Source: Oscillospiraceae bacterium
GTDB lineage: Bacteria > Bacillota > Clostridia > Oscillospirales > Oscillospiraceae
Direction of reading: 5' to 3'
Assembly (NCBI GenBank): GCA_017512485.1
Contig: JAFWGE010000029.1
Span: forward strand, 26,634-90,633
Length of the DNA stretch: 64,000 nucleotides
Below, in pieces: positions 15,486-23,908 of this stretch; the first letter of the stretch is position 1; each line of letters opens with the position of its first letter. The position numbers were made by a program, and so were the translations under genes. The notes beneath the pieces are model-generated. The model was not told the origin of the DNA. It did no database searches and worked only from the letters and a program-made list of their open reading frames with translations.

Positions 15486-17159
15486 TCAGTTGGAAGCGAC
15501 AGGGACTTTAAAACTGTCTTTAAGCGAAACAGACCTGTTGAAAACCAGATGTCCGGGAGAGCTCAGCTTGGAATCGGGAGTAAAATATCCCTGGCGCATG
15601 AACTGATAGCTGGTCCCTGGAGAAGCCCCGGCAAGGGATGCCTCCAGTTTGCAGCCGTCCAGTACAGTAAGGGAATTTTGATTGAGCAAGGTAAGAAAAT
15701 CCTTGTCGGGACCGTCCGGGTCCGGGTCGGTGAACAGGTCTTCATAGAGCCTCACCTGGGCGTCTGCGGCGGTCCTGGTATCTACCCAGTGAAGGGTTCC
15801 GCGGATCTTCCGGCCGTCAGCCGGATCGCCGCCCCTGCTGTCGGGGTCGTATTCGGCATAGATCTCACTGACGGAACCGCTTTCGTCCGTACTGAAACCT
15901 GTGCACTTTACAACGTAAGCGCCTTTCAGACGCACTTCCCCGCCCGGGAAAAGACGGAAGTATTTTTTTACGGGTTCAGCCATGAAATCTTCCTGTTCTA
16001 TCCACAGTTCGCGTGAGAAGGAGACCTCCCTTGTTCCATCCGATTCGCGGGAGGGATTGTTCTCAACGGTAAAAGTCTCGGTTTTGTCGGCAGGATAATT
16101 GGTTATCACGAGTTTTACCGGCCTGAGCACTGCCATGGCGCGAGAGGCGTTTTCGTTGAGGTCTTCCCTGAGACAGTGCTCCAGGAAAGAGTAGTCCACG
16201 ACGCTGGATGATTTTGCAACACCTATGCGTTCGCAGAAATTACGTATGGACGCGCCGGTATACCCTCTGCGCCGCAGGCCGCACAGAGTAGGCATACGGG
16301 GGTCGTCCCAGCCGTCCACCAGGCCCTTTTCGACCAACAGGCGCAGTTTGCGCTTGCTCATAACAGTATTCGTTATATTGAGTCTTGCGAACTCGATCTG
16401 CCTGGGTTTTGATGGGCACGAGATGTTGTCACGCACCCAGTTGTAGAGCGGGCGGTGGGCCTCATACTCAAGAGAGCACAGGGAATGGGTGATGCCCTCC
16501 AGCGCGTCCTGTATCGGATGGGCAAAGTCGTACATCGGGTAGATGCACCAACTGTCGCCGGTATGGTGATGGGATTTATGTATTATCCTGTAAAGAACGG
16601 GATCTCGCATGTTAAAGTTGCCGGAGGTGAGGTCTATCTTAGCCCTGAGTGTCATCGCACCGTCGGGGAATTCCCCGTTTTTCATACGCTCAAACAGATC
16701 ACGGCTCTCCTGGCGAGGCCTGTCTCTCCATGGACTGCGGGCAGGGGTAGTGAGATCTCCCCTGTATTCGCGCATCTGCTCCGGTTTGAGTTCGCACACG
16801 TACGCAAGGCCCTTGTCTATAAGTTCAAGAGCGTACTCGTACGTCTGCTGGAAATAATCGGACGCATAGAAAAACCTGTCTCCCCAGTCGAAACCCAACC
16901 AGTGAATATCCTCTTTGATCGCGTCCACGTATTCCTCGTCTTCCCGGAGGGGATTCGTGTCGTCCATCCTCAGGTTGCACAGGCCGCCGTATTTTTCGGC
17001 TGTTCCGAAATCGATTATAAGGGCTTTACAGTGGCCTATGTGAAGATAGCCGTTCGGTTCCGGAGGAAAACGAGTGTGGACGGTACGGCCCTCAAAACGG
17101 CCGCCGGGACCGATATCCTCTTCAATAAACGCATGTATAAAATTTTTATTCTCTTCCAA
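15486..17159 (-). CDS. glnS: Glutaminyl-tRNA synthetase
   Basis: GlnRS charges tRNA-Gln directly; many Firmicutes use the GatCAB route instead, so its presence is informative for the lineage. The 557-residue class Ib enzyme carries the HIGH motif in PPEPNGYLHIGHCKA (about residues 32-46) and the KMSKS-like VMSKRKL. The C-terminal anticodon-binding beta-barrels are complete, ending with GTSYQFMRQGYF and VFNRSVSLKDSF. GlnRS is preferred over the related GluRS by its length and beta-barrel end. It appears monocistronic: 172 bases separate it from recD2, and it has its own promoter about 160 bases upstream. The 15314-15485 gap shows nothing I can name. No T-box element is seen in the leader. Confidence 0.96.
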   Translation of the reverse strand: MEENKNFIHAFIEEDIGPGGRFEGRTVHTRFPPEPNGYLHIGHCKALIIDFGTAEKYGGLCNLRMDDTNPLREDEEYVDAIKEDIHWLGFDWGDRFFYASDYFQQTYEYALELIDKGLAYVCELKPEQMREYRGDLTTPARSPWRDRPRQESRDLFERMKNGEFPDGAMTLRAKIDLTSGNFNMRDPVLYRIIHKSHHHTGDSWCIYPMYDFAHPIQDALEGITHSLCSLEYEAHRPLYNWVRDNISCPSKPRQIEFARLNITNTVMSKRKLRLLVEKGLVDGWDDPRMPTLCGLRRRGYTGASIRNFCERIGVAKSSSVVDYSFLEHCLREDLNENASRAMAVLRPVKLVITNYPADKTETFTVENNPSRESDGTREVSFSRELWIEQEDFMAEPVKKYFRLFPGGEVRLKGAYVVKCTGFSTDESGSVSEIYAEYDPDSRGGDPADGRKIRGTLHWVDTRTAADAQVRLYEDLFTDPDPDGPDKDFLTLLNQNSLTVLDGCKLEASLAGASPGTSYQFMRQGYFTPDSKLSSPGHLVFNRSVSLKDSFKVPVASN

Positions 17160-17552
17160 TTGCGCCGCCTCCGACAGTGTTGATTTGCTGACAGCGCCGC
17201 ATCCCGCAGTGTATCGGGGAGCGGGCCGGAATAATGGGACACGCGCGTCTGGCGTCCCTTTTCACATCGTTTCCGCGACGGCACCTTGCCGCGGACGTCA
17301 TTATGAAACAATTATTACTATATTATACTATAATACCGGGTTTTTCAATCCCCGCCGGAGCCATTTTGGTGGTGAAAAAGCGAGAAGCGGAAGGGACGGG
17401 AAAATGCCCGGAATGAGTAATGAACACCGCTGCGGGGGGGACGGCGGACGTTTCCGATCATACAGCGGGGAAAAGCAAAAATTTAAAAAAAAACTTTCCA
17501 AAACCGCAGTATTATATTAAAATGAAAAGAACAAAAGAAAGGAGTTCGTCAT
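17160..17552. other. Divergent intergenic region between glnS and pyrH
   Basis: Nearly 400 bases without a gene. The left part is the glnS leader. An AT-rich patch at 17301-17335 holds the glnS promoter, and an A-rich, T-rich stretch at 17480-17540 precedes the pyrH ribosome binding site AAAGGAG. I see no riboswitch or tRNA. Confidence 0.5.
17320..17348 (-). promoter_or_regulatory. Candidate sigma-A promoter for glnS
   Basis: On the minus strand TTGAAA (17348-17343) lies 17 bases from TAATAT (17325-17320). An overlapping TATAAT at 15-base spacing is an alternative -10. Confidence 0.5.
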
Positions 17553-18268
17553 ATGAAGCCAAAGTATAAACGCGTACTTGTAAAGATCAGCGGCGAGGCG
17601 CCGGCGGGAGAGGCGGGCAGAGGCTTTGATTTTGGCGTAATAGAGAATATCTGCCTGGCTATTCGCGACTGCGTATCGATGGGAGTTCAGATCGCGGTGG
17701 TCGTGGGAGGCGGCAATCTCTGGCGCGGAGCCAAGGACGGCCAGGGATGTGTGGAGCGCACAAGAGCGGACTCCATGGGTATGCTCGCCACTGCCATGAA
17801 CGCTCTCGCAGTGACCGGGACTCTGGAAAAAGCGGGAGTAAAGGCCAAAGCAATGACGGCCGTCAGCGTCGGACCTGCGGCGGACCTCTACGCAAGAGAT
17901 AAAGCGGTGGCACTGTTGGAGGACGGATACACGGTAATACTGGATGCGGTACCGGAAATCCGTTTTTCTCAACAGACACGGCGGCAGTCCTGAGGGGGGC
18001 CGAACTGGATGCCGATATGGTCCTTATGGCAAAGAATATCGACGCCGTTTATACGGCAGACCCCAGGAAGGACAGCGAGGCCAGAAAGCTGGAGAGCATA
18101 AGCTGTTCGGAGATACTGCAGCGTGAGCTGGGGGTGATAGACCTCACGGCGGCGGCTCTGGCAAAGAGCGTGGGAATTCCCATAATGCTCTTCGGCATAG
18201 ACGACCCTAAGAACACCTGCAGGGCTGCCGAAGGACAAAACACAGGGACAGTAATTACAGACCGGTGA
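17553..18268 (+). pseudogene. pyrH: UMP kinase PyrH, apparent one-base frameshift
   Basis: UMP kinase phosphorylates UMP to UDP and is normally essential. The 5' part (17553 to about 17942) shows VLVKISGEA, VVVGGGNLWRG and the helix RADSMGMLATAMNALA. After YTVIL the frame leaves the family and stops at 17993. The -1 frame resumes the protein exactly: GTGNPFFSTDTAAVLRGAEL, MAKNIDAVYTADP and a proper C-terminus ending at 18268. Adding one base near 17942-17945 (the GG of CTGGATGC) gives 238 residues, the family length. Because the product is essential and both halves are well conserved, a sequencing or assembly deletion is the best explanation. ATG 17553 has AAAGGAG upstream; frr follows after 16 bases. 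Confidence 0.93.
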
Positions 18269-18284
18269 AAGGCGGGAGAATAAA

Positions 18285-18839
18285 ATGACAGAAGATTACA
18301 GTGAATACACGTCCAAAATGGAAAAAACGATAGCGGCCCTTCGCAGCGAGTTCGATTCTGTGCGCGCCGGACGCGCAAACCCTGCGGTACTCGACCGTAT
18401 AACGGTGGAATATTACGGCCAGCCTACGCCTATCGCGCAGATCGGTTCCATCTCCTCGCCGGATCCCAGAACTCTGGTCATCCAGCCTTGGGACGGCTCC
18501 ATACTTAAGGGGATAGAAAAGGCTATCCAGGTATCGGATCTGGGCATCAACCCACAGAACGACGGCAGGGTAATAAGGCTTGTGTTCCCGCAGCTCACGG
18601 AGGAGCGCAGGAAAGAACTGACGAAACAGGTGAGGAAGTATTCCGAGGAGGCGAAGGTCGCTATAAGGAATATCCGCCGCGACGCCATGGAACAGGCCAA
18701 GGCTGAAAAGAAAAAGTCGGAGATCACTGAGGACGACTACAAAAAGGTGGAGAAGGATCTCAAGGACATAACCGAAAAATACACCGGGCAGATAGACAAG
18801 ATCTGTGAGGCCAAGGAGAAGGAACTGCTGGAAATATAG
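18285..18839 (+). CDS. frr: Ribosome recycling factor
   Basis: RRF acts with EF-G to split the post-termination ribosome. The protein has 184 residues, the usual size. Conserved stretches are LRSEFDSVRAGRANPAVLD, the YYGQPTPIAQIGSIS segment of domain II, and ERRKELTKQVRKYSEEAKVA followed by IRNIRRDAMEQAK in the helical domain. It follows pyrH in the standard pyrH-frr order and is probably co-transcribed with it. The next gene, uppS, starts 166 bases on; that gap holds imperfect GC-rich dyads but no convincing terminator, so read-through is likely. Confidence 0.97.
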   Translation: MTEDYSEYTSKMEKTIAALRSEFDSVRAGRANPAVLDRITVEYYGQPTPIAQIGSISSPDPRTLVIQPWDGSILKGIEKAIQVSDLGINPQNDGRVIRLVFPQLTEERRKELTKQVRKYSEEAKVAIRNIRRDAMEQAKAEKKKSEITEDDYKKVEKDLKDITEKYTGQIDKICEAKEKELLEI

Positions 18840-19005
18840 CGGGGTTTTGCCGGACAGCGTAACGCCGTGCGATTCCTGGAGTATCACTTGCCTGGGCGCG
18901 CAAAGCGCAGGCTGTGCGTGCTCAGGCATGTTGTTCCCCTGTGGATATCCCGGTTTCCGGAAATGCAGCCGGATACGGAAAGCAAGCTGAAAGGACGTTG
19001 ATCGA

Positions 19006-19761
19006 ATGGATAATACTGTTCCGACAAACGAAACGAATGAAGTCCGTGTGGAGCTCAACGGGCCTGTTCCACAGCACGTGGCAATAATAATGGACGGCAA
19101 CGGCAGATGGGCAAAGAGCAGAGGATTACCCAGATCCGCAGGCCACGCTGCCGGAGCTGAGACGTTCAGGACCATTGCCTCATACTGCCGCGATATCGGG
19201 ATGAAGTACCTCACAGTGTATGCGTTTTCCACCGAAAACTGGAGACGTCCCCAGGAAGAGGTGGAAGGGATAATGCGCCTGCTTGACACATATATCCATG
19301 AGGCGCTCGCCGTTATGGAGAAGGAAAGGATCAGGATCGAGTTTTTCGGCAACGTTTCCGGTCTCAGCGACAACCTCCTGGACCTCATAAAACAAGCCCG
19401 TGAAATGAACAAAAAAGTCACGGACGGAGTCCAGGCCAATATCTGCGTGAATTATGGCGGCAGGGACGAGATAAGGGCCGCCGCCGCCGCTTTCGCAAAG
19501 GACTGTATGGAAGGCAGGCGGAGCCCGGAAGAACTGGACGAGGCCTTGTTTTCACAGTACATGTATTCAAAGGATGTGCCCGATCCGGAACTGATAATAA
19601 GGCCCAGCGGGGAGATACGCACGTCCAACTTCCTGCTCTGGCAGAGCGCTTACAGTGAATACTATTTTACCGACTGCATGTGGCCTGATTTTACTCCATT
19701 CGAGATAAACCGGGCAATAAACGATTATAATAAACGAAGCAGAAGATTCGGGGCTGTATAA
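19006..19761 (+). CDS. uppS: Undecaprenyl diphosphate synthase (cis-prenyltransferase)
   Basis: UppS extends farnesyl diphosphate with isopentenyl units in cis to give the C55 carrier lipid for peptidoglycan and other wall polymers. The 251-residue protein has the signature HVAIIMDGNGRWAKSRGLPR at about residues 25-44 with the catalytic Asp. Further on are LTVYAFSTENWRRP and the C-terminal IIRPSGEIRTSNFLLWQSAY and DCMWPDF. The first 20 or so residues are an extra, poorly conserved leader. It lies upstream of cdsA, dxr, rseP and ispG, grouping carrier-lipid supply with its isoprenoid precursor genes. Confidence 0.97.
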   Translation: MDNTVPTNETNEVRVELNGPVPQHVAIIMDGNGRWAKSRGLPRSAGHAAGAETFRTIASYCRDIGMKYLTVYAFSTENWRRPQEEVEGIMRLLDTYIHEALAVMEKERIRIEFFGNVSGLSDNLLDLIKQAREMNKKVTDGVQANICVNYGGRDEIRAAAAAFAKDCMEGRRSPEELDEALFSQYMYSKDVPDPELIIRPSGEIRTSNFLLWQSAYSEYYFTDCMWPDFTPFEINRAINDYNKRSRRFGAV

Positions 19762-19804
19762 CTGACTGCCGTTGTAAGGTATATACGAAAGAAGGAGATT
19801 GTAA

Positions 19805-20608
19805 ATGAAAATCGGTATAATATCTGCCGCGGTCGCTGCGGTAGTGCTGCTGCTGGTGGGACTGGTAGCGCCGGTCATCACCGCGGCGGTCCTCATGGCC
19901 CTCCTGTCGGCGGCCTCAGTTTATGAGTTCGGAAGGGCAACGGGAGCGTCCAAATATATGCTGCCGTTTATCATCTCGCTGCTCTTTGCCCTTTATATCC
20001 CGATGTGGGCGTATTTCGGAGGGAAGACCGTGTTCCTCCTGCTCGGGATCATCGTTTTTGTCATTGTACAGTCGGCATGGCTTATGATAAAGAATACAAA
20101 GCCCGGCCTCAATCAGGTGGCTGTATTTTTGCTGGCGTCGGTACTTATACCCTTTGCGTTTGCCGTCCCGGTAAAACTGGCGCTCATTGGAAGGGGGCAG
20201 TTCCTGCTGCCTTTCGTGCTGGCGTTCGTTTCCGACGCGGGAGCGTACTTTGTCGGAACATATCTCGGGAAACATCAGGCGCTGCCTGAACTCAGCCCGA
20301 AGAAAACATACGAAGGAATAATCGGGGGACTACTGGCTTCCTGTATTGCCGCTGTGATATTCTGCTTCATCGTCTTCCTGCTGAAATTCAGAGTCGCATG
20401 GCTTGGCGTCATCGTATACGGTATCCTTTGCTCGGCCATCAGCCAGTTCGGGGGATCGGTGTTCACCTGCCTGAAGAGACACTGCGGCGTACCCAGCTTC
20501 GGAAAGCTTATCCCGGGCCTTGGCGGCATACTTGACAGGGTCGACAGCGTCATATTCTGTGCTCCATTTACTATGATGCTGCTTCTGGCAATGCCGCTGT
20601 TCTCGTGA
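19805..20608 (+). CDS. cdsA: Phosphatidate cytidylyltransferase
   Basis: CdsA makes CDP-diacylglycerol from phosphatidate and CTP, the branch point of phospholipid synthesis. It is a 267-residue integral membrane protein with about seven hydrophobic segments. The family signature is seen in two pieces: SPKKTYEGIIGGLLAS near residue 162 and the C-terminal PGLGGILDRVDSVIFCAP. The start ATG 19805 has GAAGGAG upstream. Its stop lies a few bases before the dxr start, with the dxr ribosome binding site spanning the junction. Confidence 0.95.
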   Translation: MKIGIISAAVAAVVLLLVGLVAPVITAAVLMALLSAASVYEFGRATGASKYMLPFIISLLFALYIPMWAYFGGKTVFLLLGIIVFVIVQSAWLMIKNTKPGLNQVAVFLLASVLIPFAFAVPVKLALIGRGQFLLPFVLAFVSDAGAYFVGTYLGKHQALPELSPKKTYEGIIGGLLASCIAAVIFCFIVFLLKFRVAWLGVIVYGILCSAISQFGGSVFTCLKRHCGVPSFGKLIPGLGGILDRVDSVIFCAPFTMMLLLAMPLFS

Positions 20609-20619
20609 GGAGCGGCGGT

Positions 20620-21777
20620 ATGACAGACGCCATAGCTGTTCTTGGTTCCACAGGTTCCATAGGCAGACAGACTCTTGAAGTAGCAGGGGAACTGGGACTC
20701 AGGGTCGGGGCACTGACCGCAGGAAGGAACGTGGAGCTGATGGAGCGCCAGGCCAGAAAGTACCTGCCGAAACTGGTAGTAATGTCAGACAGGCTGGCCG
20801 CCCGCAATCTGAAGATAAGGCTCCAGGATACCCCTGTGGAGGTGGCTTTCGGCGAACAGGCGGAACGGGACGCGTCTTCGGCCGCGCCGGTTACCGTTTG
20901 CGCCGTCAGCGGCATGGCTGCTTTGCCGGGCGTGATGGCGGCTGCCGCCGCCGGGGGCAGGGTCGCTTTGGCCAACAAGGAATCGCTGGTCTGTGCAGGA
21001 TCTCTTATTAAGGAGACGGCGGCGCGCAGCGGCGCAGAGATAATACCGGTGGATTCGGAACACTCTGCGATATTCCAGTGCCTGCAGGGGAATGCGGACA
21101 GGGCGGAAGTGGCCAGACTTATCCTCACGGCGTCCGGCGGGCCTTTCTTTGGCATGACGCCCGCGCAGCTTGAAAAGGTCACCGTAAAAGAGGCTCTCGC
21201 ACATCCCAACTGGAGCATGGGACCCAAAATAACCATTGACAGCGCTACGATGATGAATAAGGGGCTGGAGGTAATAGAAGCCATGCGGCTTTACGACATG
21301 CCCCTTGAAAAGATCGACGTGGTGATCCACAGGGAGAGCATAATACATTCTCTTGTGGAGTACGTAGATGGGGCCCTTATCGCGCAGCTGGGCGCCCCAG
21401 ATATGAGACTGCCCATACAGTATGCCCTTACTTATCCGAAAAGGCTTCCGTCCCCGGCACATATCCTGGATCTCGCCAGCTGCGGGCTCCTGAGTTTTTC
21501 CCGGCCGGACATGGAGGGTTTTCCCTGCCTGAAAACTGCCATGGAGACAAGCGTGAGGGGAGAAGCTGCATGTACGGTTATGAACGCTGCAAATGAGGAA
21601 GCGGTGTCGGCGTTTATAAGGGAGTATATCGGTTTTACGGATATCCACGCCGTTACCGCGGAAGTACTTGAGAGGACAGACTGCCCAACCGAGTGCGGGG
21701 GACTGGACGAGATCATGGAGTATGATTCCATAGCCAGGGAGCTGGCGAAAAAACTAATCCTGCAGAGAGGAAAATAA
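20620..21777 (+). CDS. dxr: 1-deoxy-D-xylulose 5-phosphate reductoisomerase
   Basis: Dxr converts DXP to 2-C-methyl-D-erythritol 4-phosphate with NADPH, the committed step of the MEP isoprenoid pathway. The 385-residue protein has the nucleotide-binding loop LGSTGSIGRQTLEV, LANKESLVCAG, the metal-binding IIPVDSEHSAIFQ, and the flexible-loop region ASGGPFFGM with HPNWSMGPKITIDSATMMNK. The ATG at 20620 has GAGGAG seven bases upstream; a GTG at 20605 overlapping cdsA is possible but less fitting. It lies in the same unit as ispG, another MEP pathway gene. Confidence 0.97.
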   Translation: MTDAIAVLGSTGSIGRQTLEVAGELGLRVGALTAGRNVELMERQARKYLPKLVVMSDRLAARNLKIRLQDTPVEVAFGEQAERDASSAAPVTVCAVSGMAALPGVMAAAAAGGRVALANKESLVCAGSLIKETAARSGAEIIPVDSEHSAIFQCLQGNADRAEVARLILTASGGPFFGMTPAQLEKVTVKEALAHPNWSMGPKITIDSATMMNKGLEVIEAMRLYDMPLEKIDVVIHRESIIHSLVEYVDGALIAQLGAPDMRLPIQYALTYPKRLPSPAHILDLASCGLLSFSRPDMEGFPCLKTAMETSVRGEAACTVMNAANEEAVSAFIREYIGFTDIHAVTAEVLERTDCPTECGGLDEIMEYDSIARELAKKLILQRGK

Positions 21778-22851
21778 ATGGTCGTATATATCATCTGTGC
21801 AATAGTAATGTTCGGAGTGCTGATAGCAGTGCACGAGTTCGGGCATTTCTGGACAGCCAAGGTACTCGGGGTCAAAGTGAACGAGTTCTCCATAGGAATG
21901 GGGCCTCAGCTGCTGAAGAAACAGCGGGGCGAGACGATGTACTCACTGAGGGCTTTTCCGGTGGGAGGGTTCTGCGCCATGGAGGGTGAAGACGAGGAGA
22001 CCGGAGACCCCAGGGCTTTTACCGCACAGAAGATCTGGAAAAGGATAATTATCCTTGTGGCAGGTTCCGCGATGAACTTCCTGTTGGGACTTATTATCAT
22101 ATGCGTTATCTACTCCAGCGCCGAGGGCTTTTACACCCCGGTGATAGGGGAACTCTTCGAGGGTTTCCCGCTGGAAGGGGAGAACGGCCTGATGGTGGGC
22201 GACAGGATAGTGTCCATAGACTCTGAGCATGTATGGATGTATTCTGATATTTCCCTGCTGCTATCCAGGGGCGTACAGGGAGATTTCGATATCGTGATAG
22301 AGCGCGGGGGAGAAAAGCTGGAACTGGAGCATTTCCCCCTGACCCTCAAAGAGTACGAGATCGACGGCCAGACGGTACAGCGGTACGGACTGGTATTCGA
22401 TGTCACGGAGGCTACGCTGGGGGCAAAACTGAAATACTCCCTATGTAACAGTTTCGACTTCGTAAGGCTGGTCCGGATGAGCCTTTTTGATCTTATTACG
22501 GGCAAAGCCAGGGTCAAAGACCTGTCAGGCCCGGTGGGGATAGTCGGATATATGACACAGGTGGGAACCCAGTCCGAGACGGCGAAGGACGCCGCGGAGA
22601 ACGTGGCATATTTTGCAGCCCTGGTAGCTGTGAACCTGGCTGTTATGAATATGCTGCCCCTGCCCGCCCTTGACGGGGGCAGGATATTCTTCATGTTGGT
22701 CACCTGGGTGATCGAAAAGCTGATCAGGCGCCGCATAGATCCCAAGTACGAGGGATATATCCATATGGCGGGGCTTGTACTTTTCCTGCTGTTGATGGTC
22801 GTAGTGACATATTCGGATATAGTCAGGCTTATTTCGGGGAACGGAGCGTAG
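21778..22851 (+). CDS. rseP: RIP metalloprotease RseP (site-2 protease)
   Basis: RseP/RasP is an intramembrane zinc protease that cuts anti-sigma factors and leftover signal peptides. The 357-residue protein has the zinc motif VHEFGH at residues 19-24 within the first membrane helix and a second helix around IILVAGSAMNFLLG. A central PDZ domain (about 120-210, VGDRIVSIDSEHVW) precedes the C-terminal membrane segments. The third ligand motif is in NMLPLPALDGGRIFF. It starts at the base after the dxr stop; conservation of the order dxr-rseP-ispG supports the call. Confidence 0.96.
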   Translation: MVVYIICAIVMFGVLIAVHEFGHFWTAKVLGVKVNEFSIGMGPQLLKKQRGETMYSLRAFPVGGFCAMEGEDEETGDPRAFTAQKIWKRIIILVAGSAMNFLLGLIIICVIYSSAEGFYTPVIGELFEGFPLEGENGLMVGDRIVSIDSEHVWMYSDISLLLSRGVQGDFDIVIERGGEKLELEHFPLTLKEYEIDGQTVQRYGLVFDVTEATLGAKLKYSLCNSFDFVRLVRMSLFDLITGKARVKDLSGPVGIVGYMTQVGTQSETAKDAAENVAYFAALVAVNLAVMNMLPLPALDGGRIFFMLVTWVIEKLIRRRIDPKYEGYIHMAGLVLFLLLMVVVTYSDIVRLISGNGA

Positions 22852-22861
22852 GGATAAAGAT

Positions 22862-23908
22862 ATGACCAGAAGAATAAAGGTAGGCAGTGTCGACATGGGC
22901 GGCGGCGCCCCTGTGAGCATCCAGTCTATGTTGAAGGCGGACATTTTTGATACCGGCAAAATAGAAATACAGCTCATGCAGCTGAAGGACGCGGGCTGTG
23001 ATATCGTAAGGGTGGCTGTGCCGAATATGGACGCTGCCGGAGAGCTTTCGCGAATAAAAAACATGGCTCCCATGCCCGTGGTGGCCGACATACATTTTGA
23101 CTGGAAGCTGGCTGTACGCGCCTGTGAGGCCGGGGTAGACAAAATAAGGATCAATCCCGGGAACATCGGTTCAGCGGACGGCGTAAAGGCGGTGGCGACA
23201 GCCTGCAAAGAGCGGGGCATACCCATCCGTATCGGGGTAAACTCCGGGTCTCTGGAAAAGCAGGCCCTGCAGCGCTGCGGCGGAGACAGGGTACAGGCTA
23301 TGGTGGATTCCGCGCTTGTTCAGGCCGAAATGCTTGAAGAGTACGGATTTTCGGATATTTGCATTTCGCTCAAATCATCCGGTGTAGCGGAGACGATACG
23401 CGCCAACAGGATGCTTTCACAGAAGTGTGATTATCCTGTGCATATAGGAGTTACCGAGGCGGGTACGGTGAGAGCCGGGACCCTTAAATCCGCTATCGGC
23501 ATCGGGGCTTTGCTTTGCGAAGGAATAGGCGATACCGTGCGTGTGTCCCTTACGGACGAGCCATGGAAAGAGGTGGAGGCGGCAAAGGATATACTCGATG
23601 CCGTCGGCGTACGGCGCAAAGGCGTAAACCTTATTTCCTGCCCTACCTGCGGACGCACGAGGATCGACCTTTTCAGCCTTGTAAAACAGGTGGAAGACGC
23701 TTTGGGCAAGCTGGAAGTCCACGGACTGACCGTGGCGGTGATGGGCTGCGTGGTAAACGGGCCCGGGGAAGCATCCCACGCTGACTACGGTATAGCCGGC
23801 GGGGAGGACTGCGGAGTGATCTTCGCCAAAGGGAAAATAATTGAAAAACTGCCTCAGGATAAACTGGCTGAGGGGCTCATAGACCTGATAAGGAAAGAAA
23901 ATAAATAA
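22862..23908 (+). CDS. ispG: (E)-4-hydroxy-3-methylbut-2-enyl diphosphate synthase
   Basis: IspG (GcpE) carries out the penultimate MEP pathway step with a [4Fe-4S] cluster. The 348-residue protein is the compact bacterial form: a TIM-barrel half (SIQSMLKADIFDT, VVADIHFDWKLAVRA, DKIRINPGNIGS) and a C-terminal cluster domain. Cluster cysteines are seen in SCPTCGRTRIDLF and in MGCVVNGPGEASHADYG. The stop codon overlaps the polC start (TAATG), so replication and isoprenoid genes share one transcript here. Confidence 0.97.
   Translation: MTRRIKVGSVDMGGGAPVSIQSMLKADIFDTGKIEIQLMQLKDAGCDIVRVAVPNMDAAGELSRIKNMAPMPVVADIHFDWKLAVRACEAGVDKIRINPGNIGSADGVKAVATACKERGIPIRIGVNSGSLEKQALQRCGGDRVQAMVDSALVQAEMLEEYGFSDICISLKSSGVAETIRANRMLSQKCDYPVHIGVTEAGTVRAGTLKSAIGIGALLCEGIGDTVRVSLTDEPWKEVEAAKDILDAVGVRRKGVNLISCPTCGRTRIDLFSLVKQVEDALGKLEVHGLTVAVMGCVVNGPGEASHADYGIAGGEDCGVIFAKGKIIEKLPQDKLAEGLIDLIRKENK

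Noticed and set aside
17160-17320. T-box leader before glnS
   Set aside because: No GGTGG-N-ACCGCG motif and no terminator with a T-run is present on the minus strand.
18840-19005. Terminator between frr and uppS
   Set aside because: Dyads around 18890-18930 are imperfect and have no T-run, so read-through is more likely.
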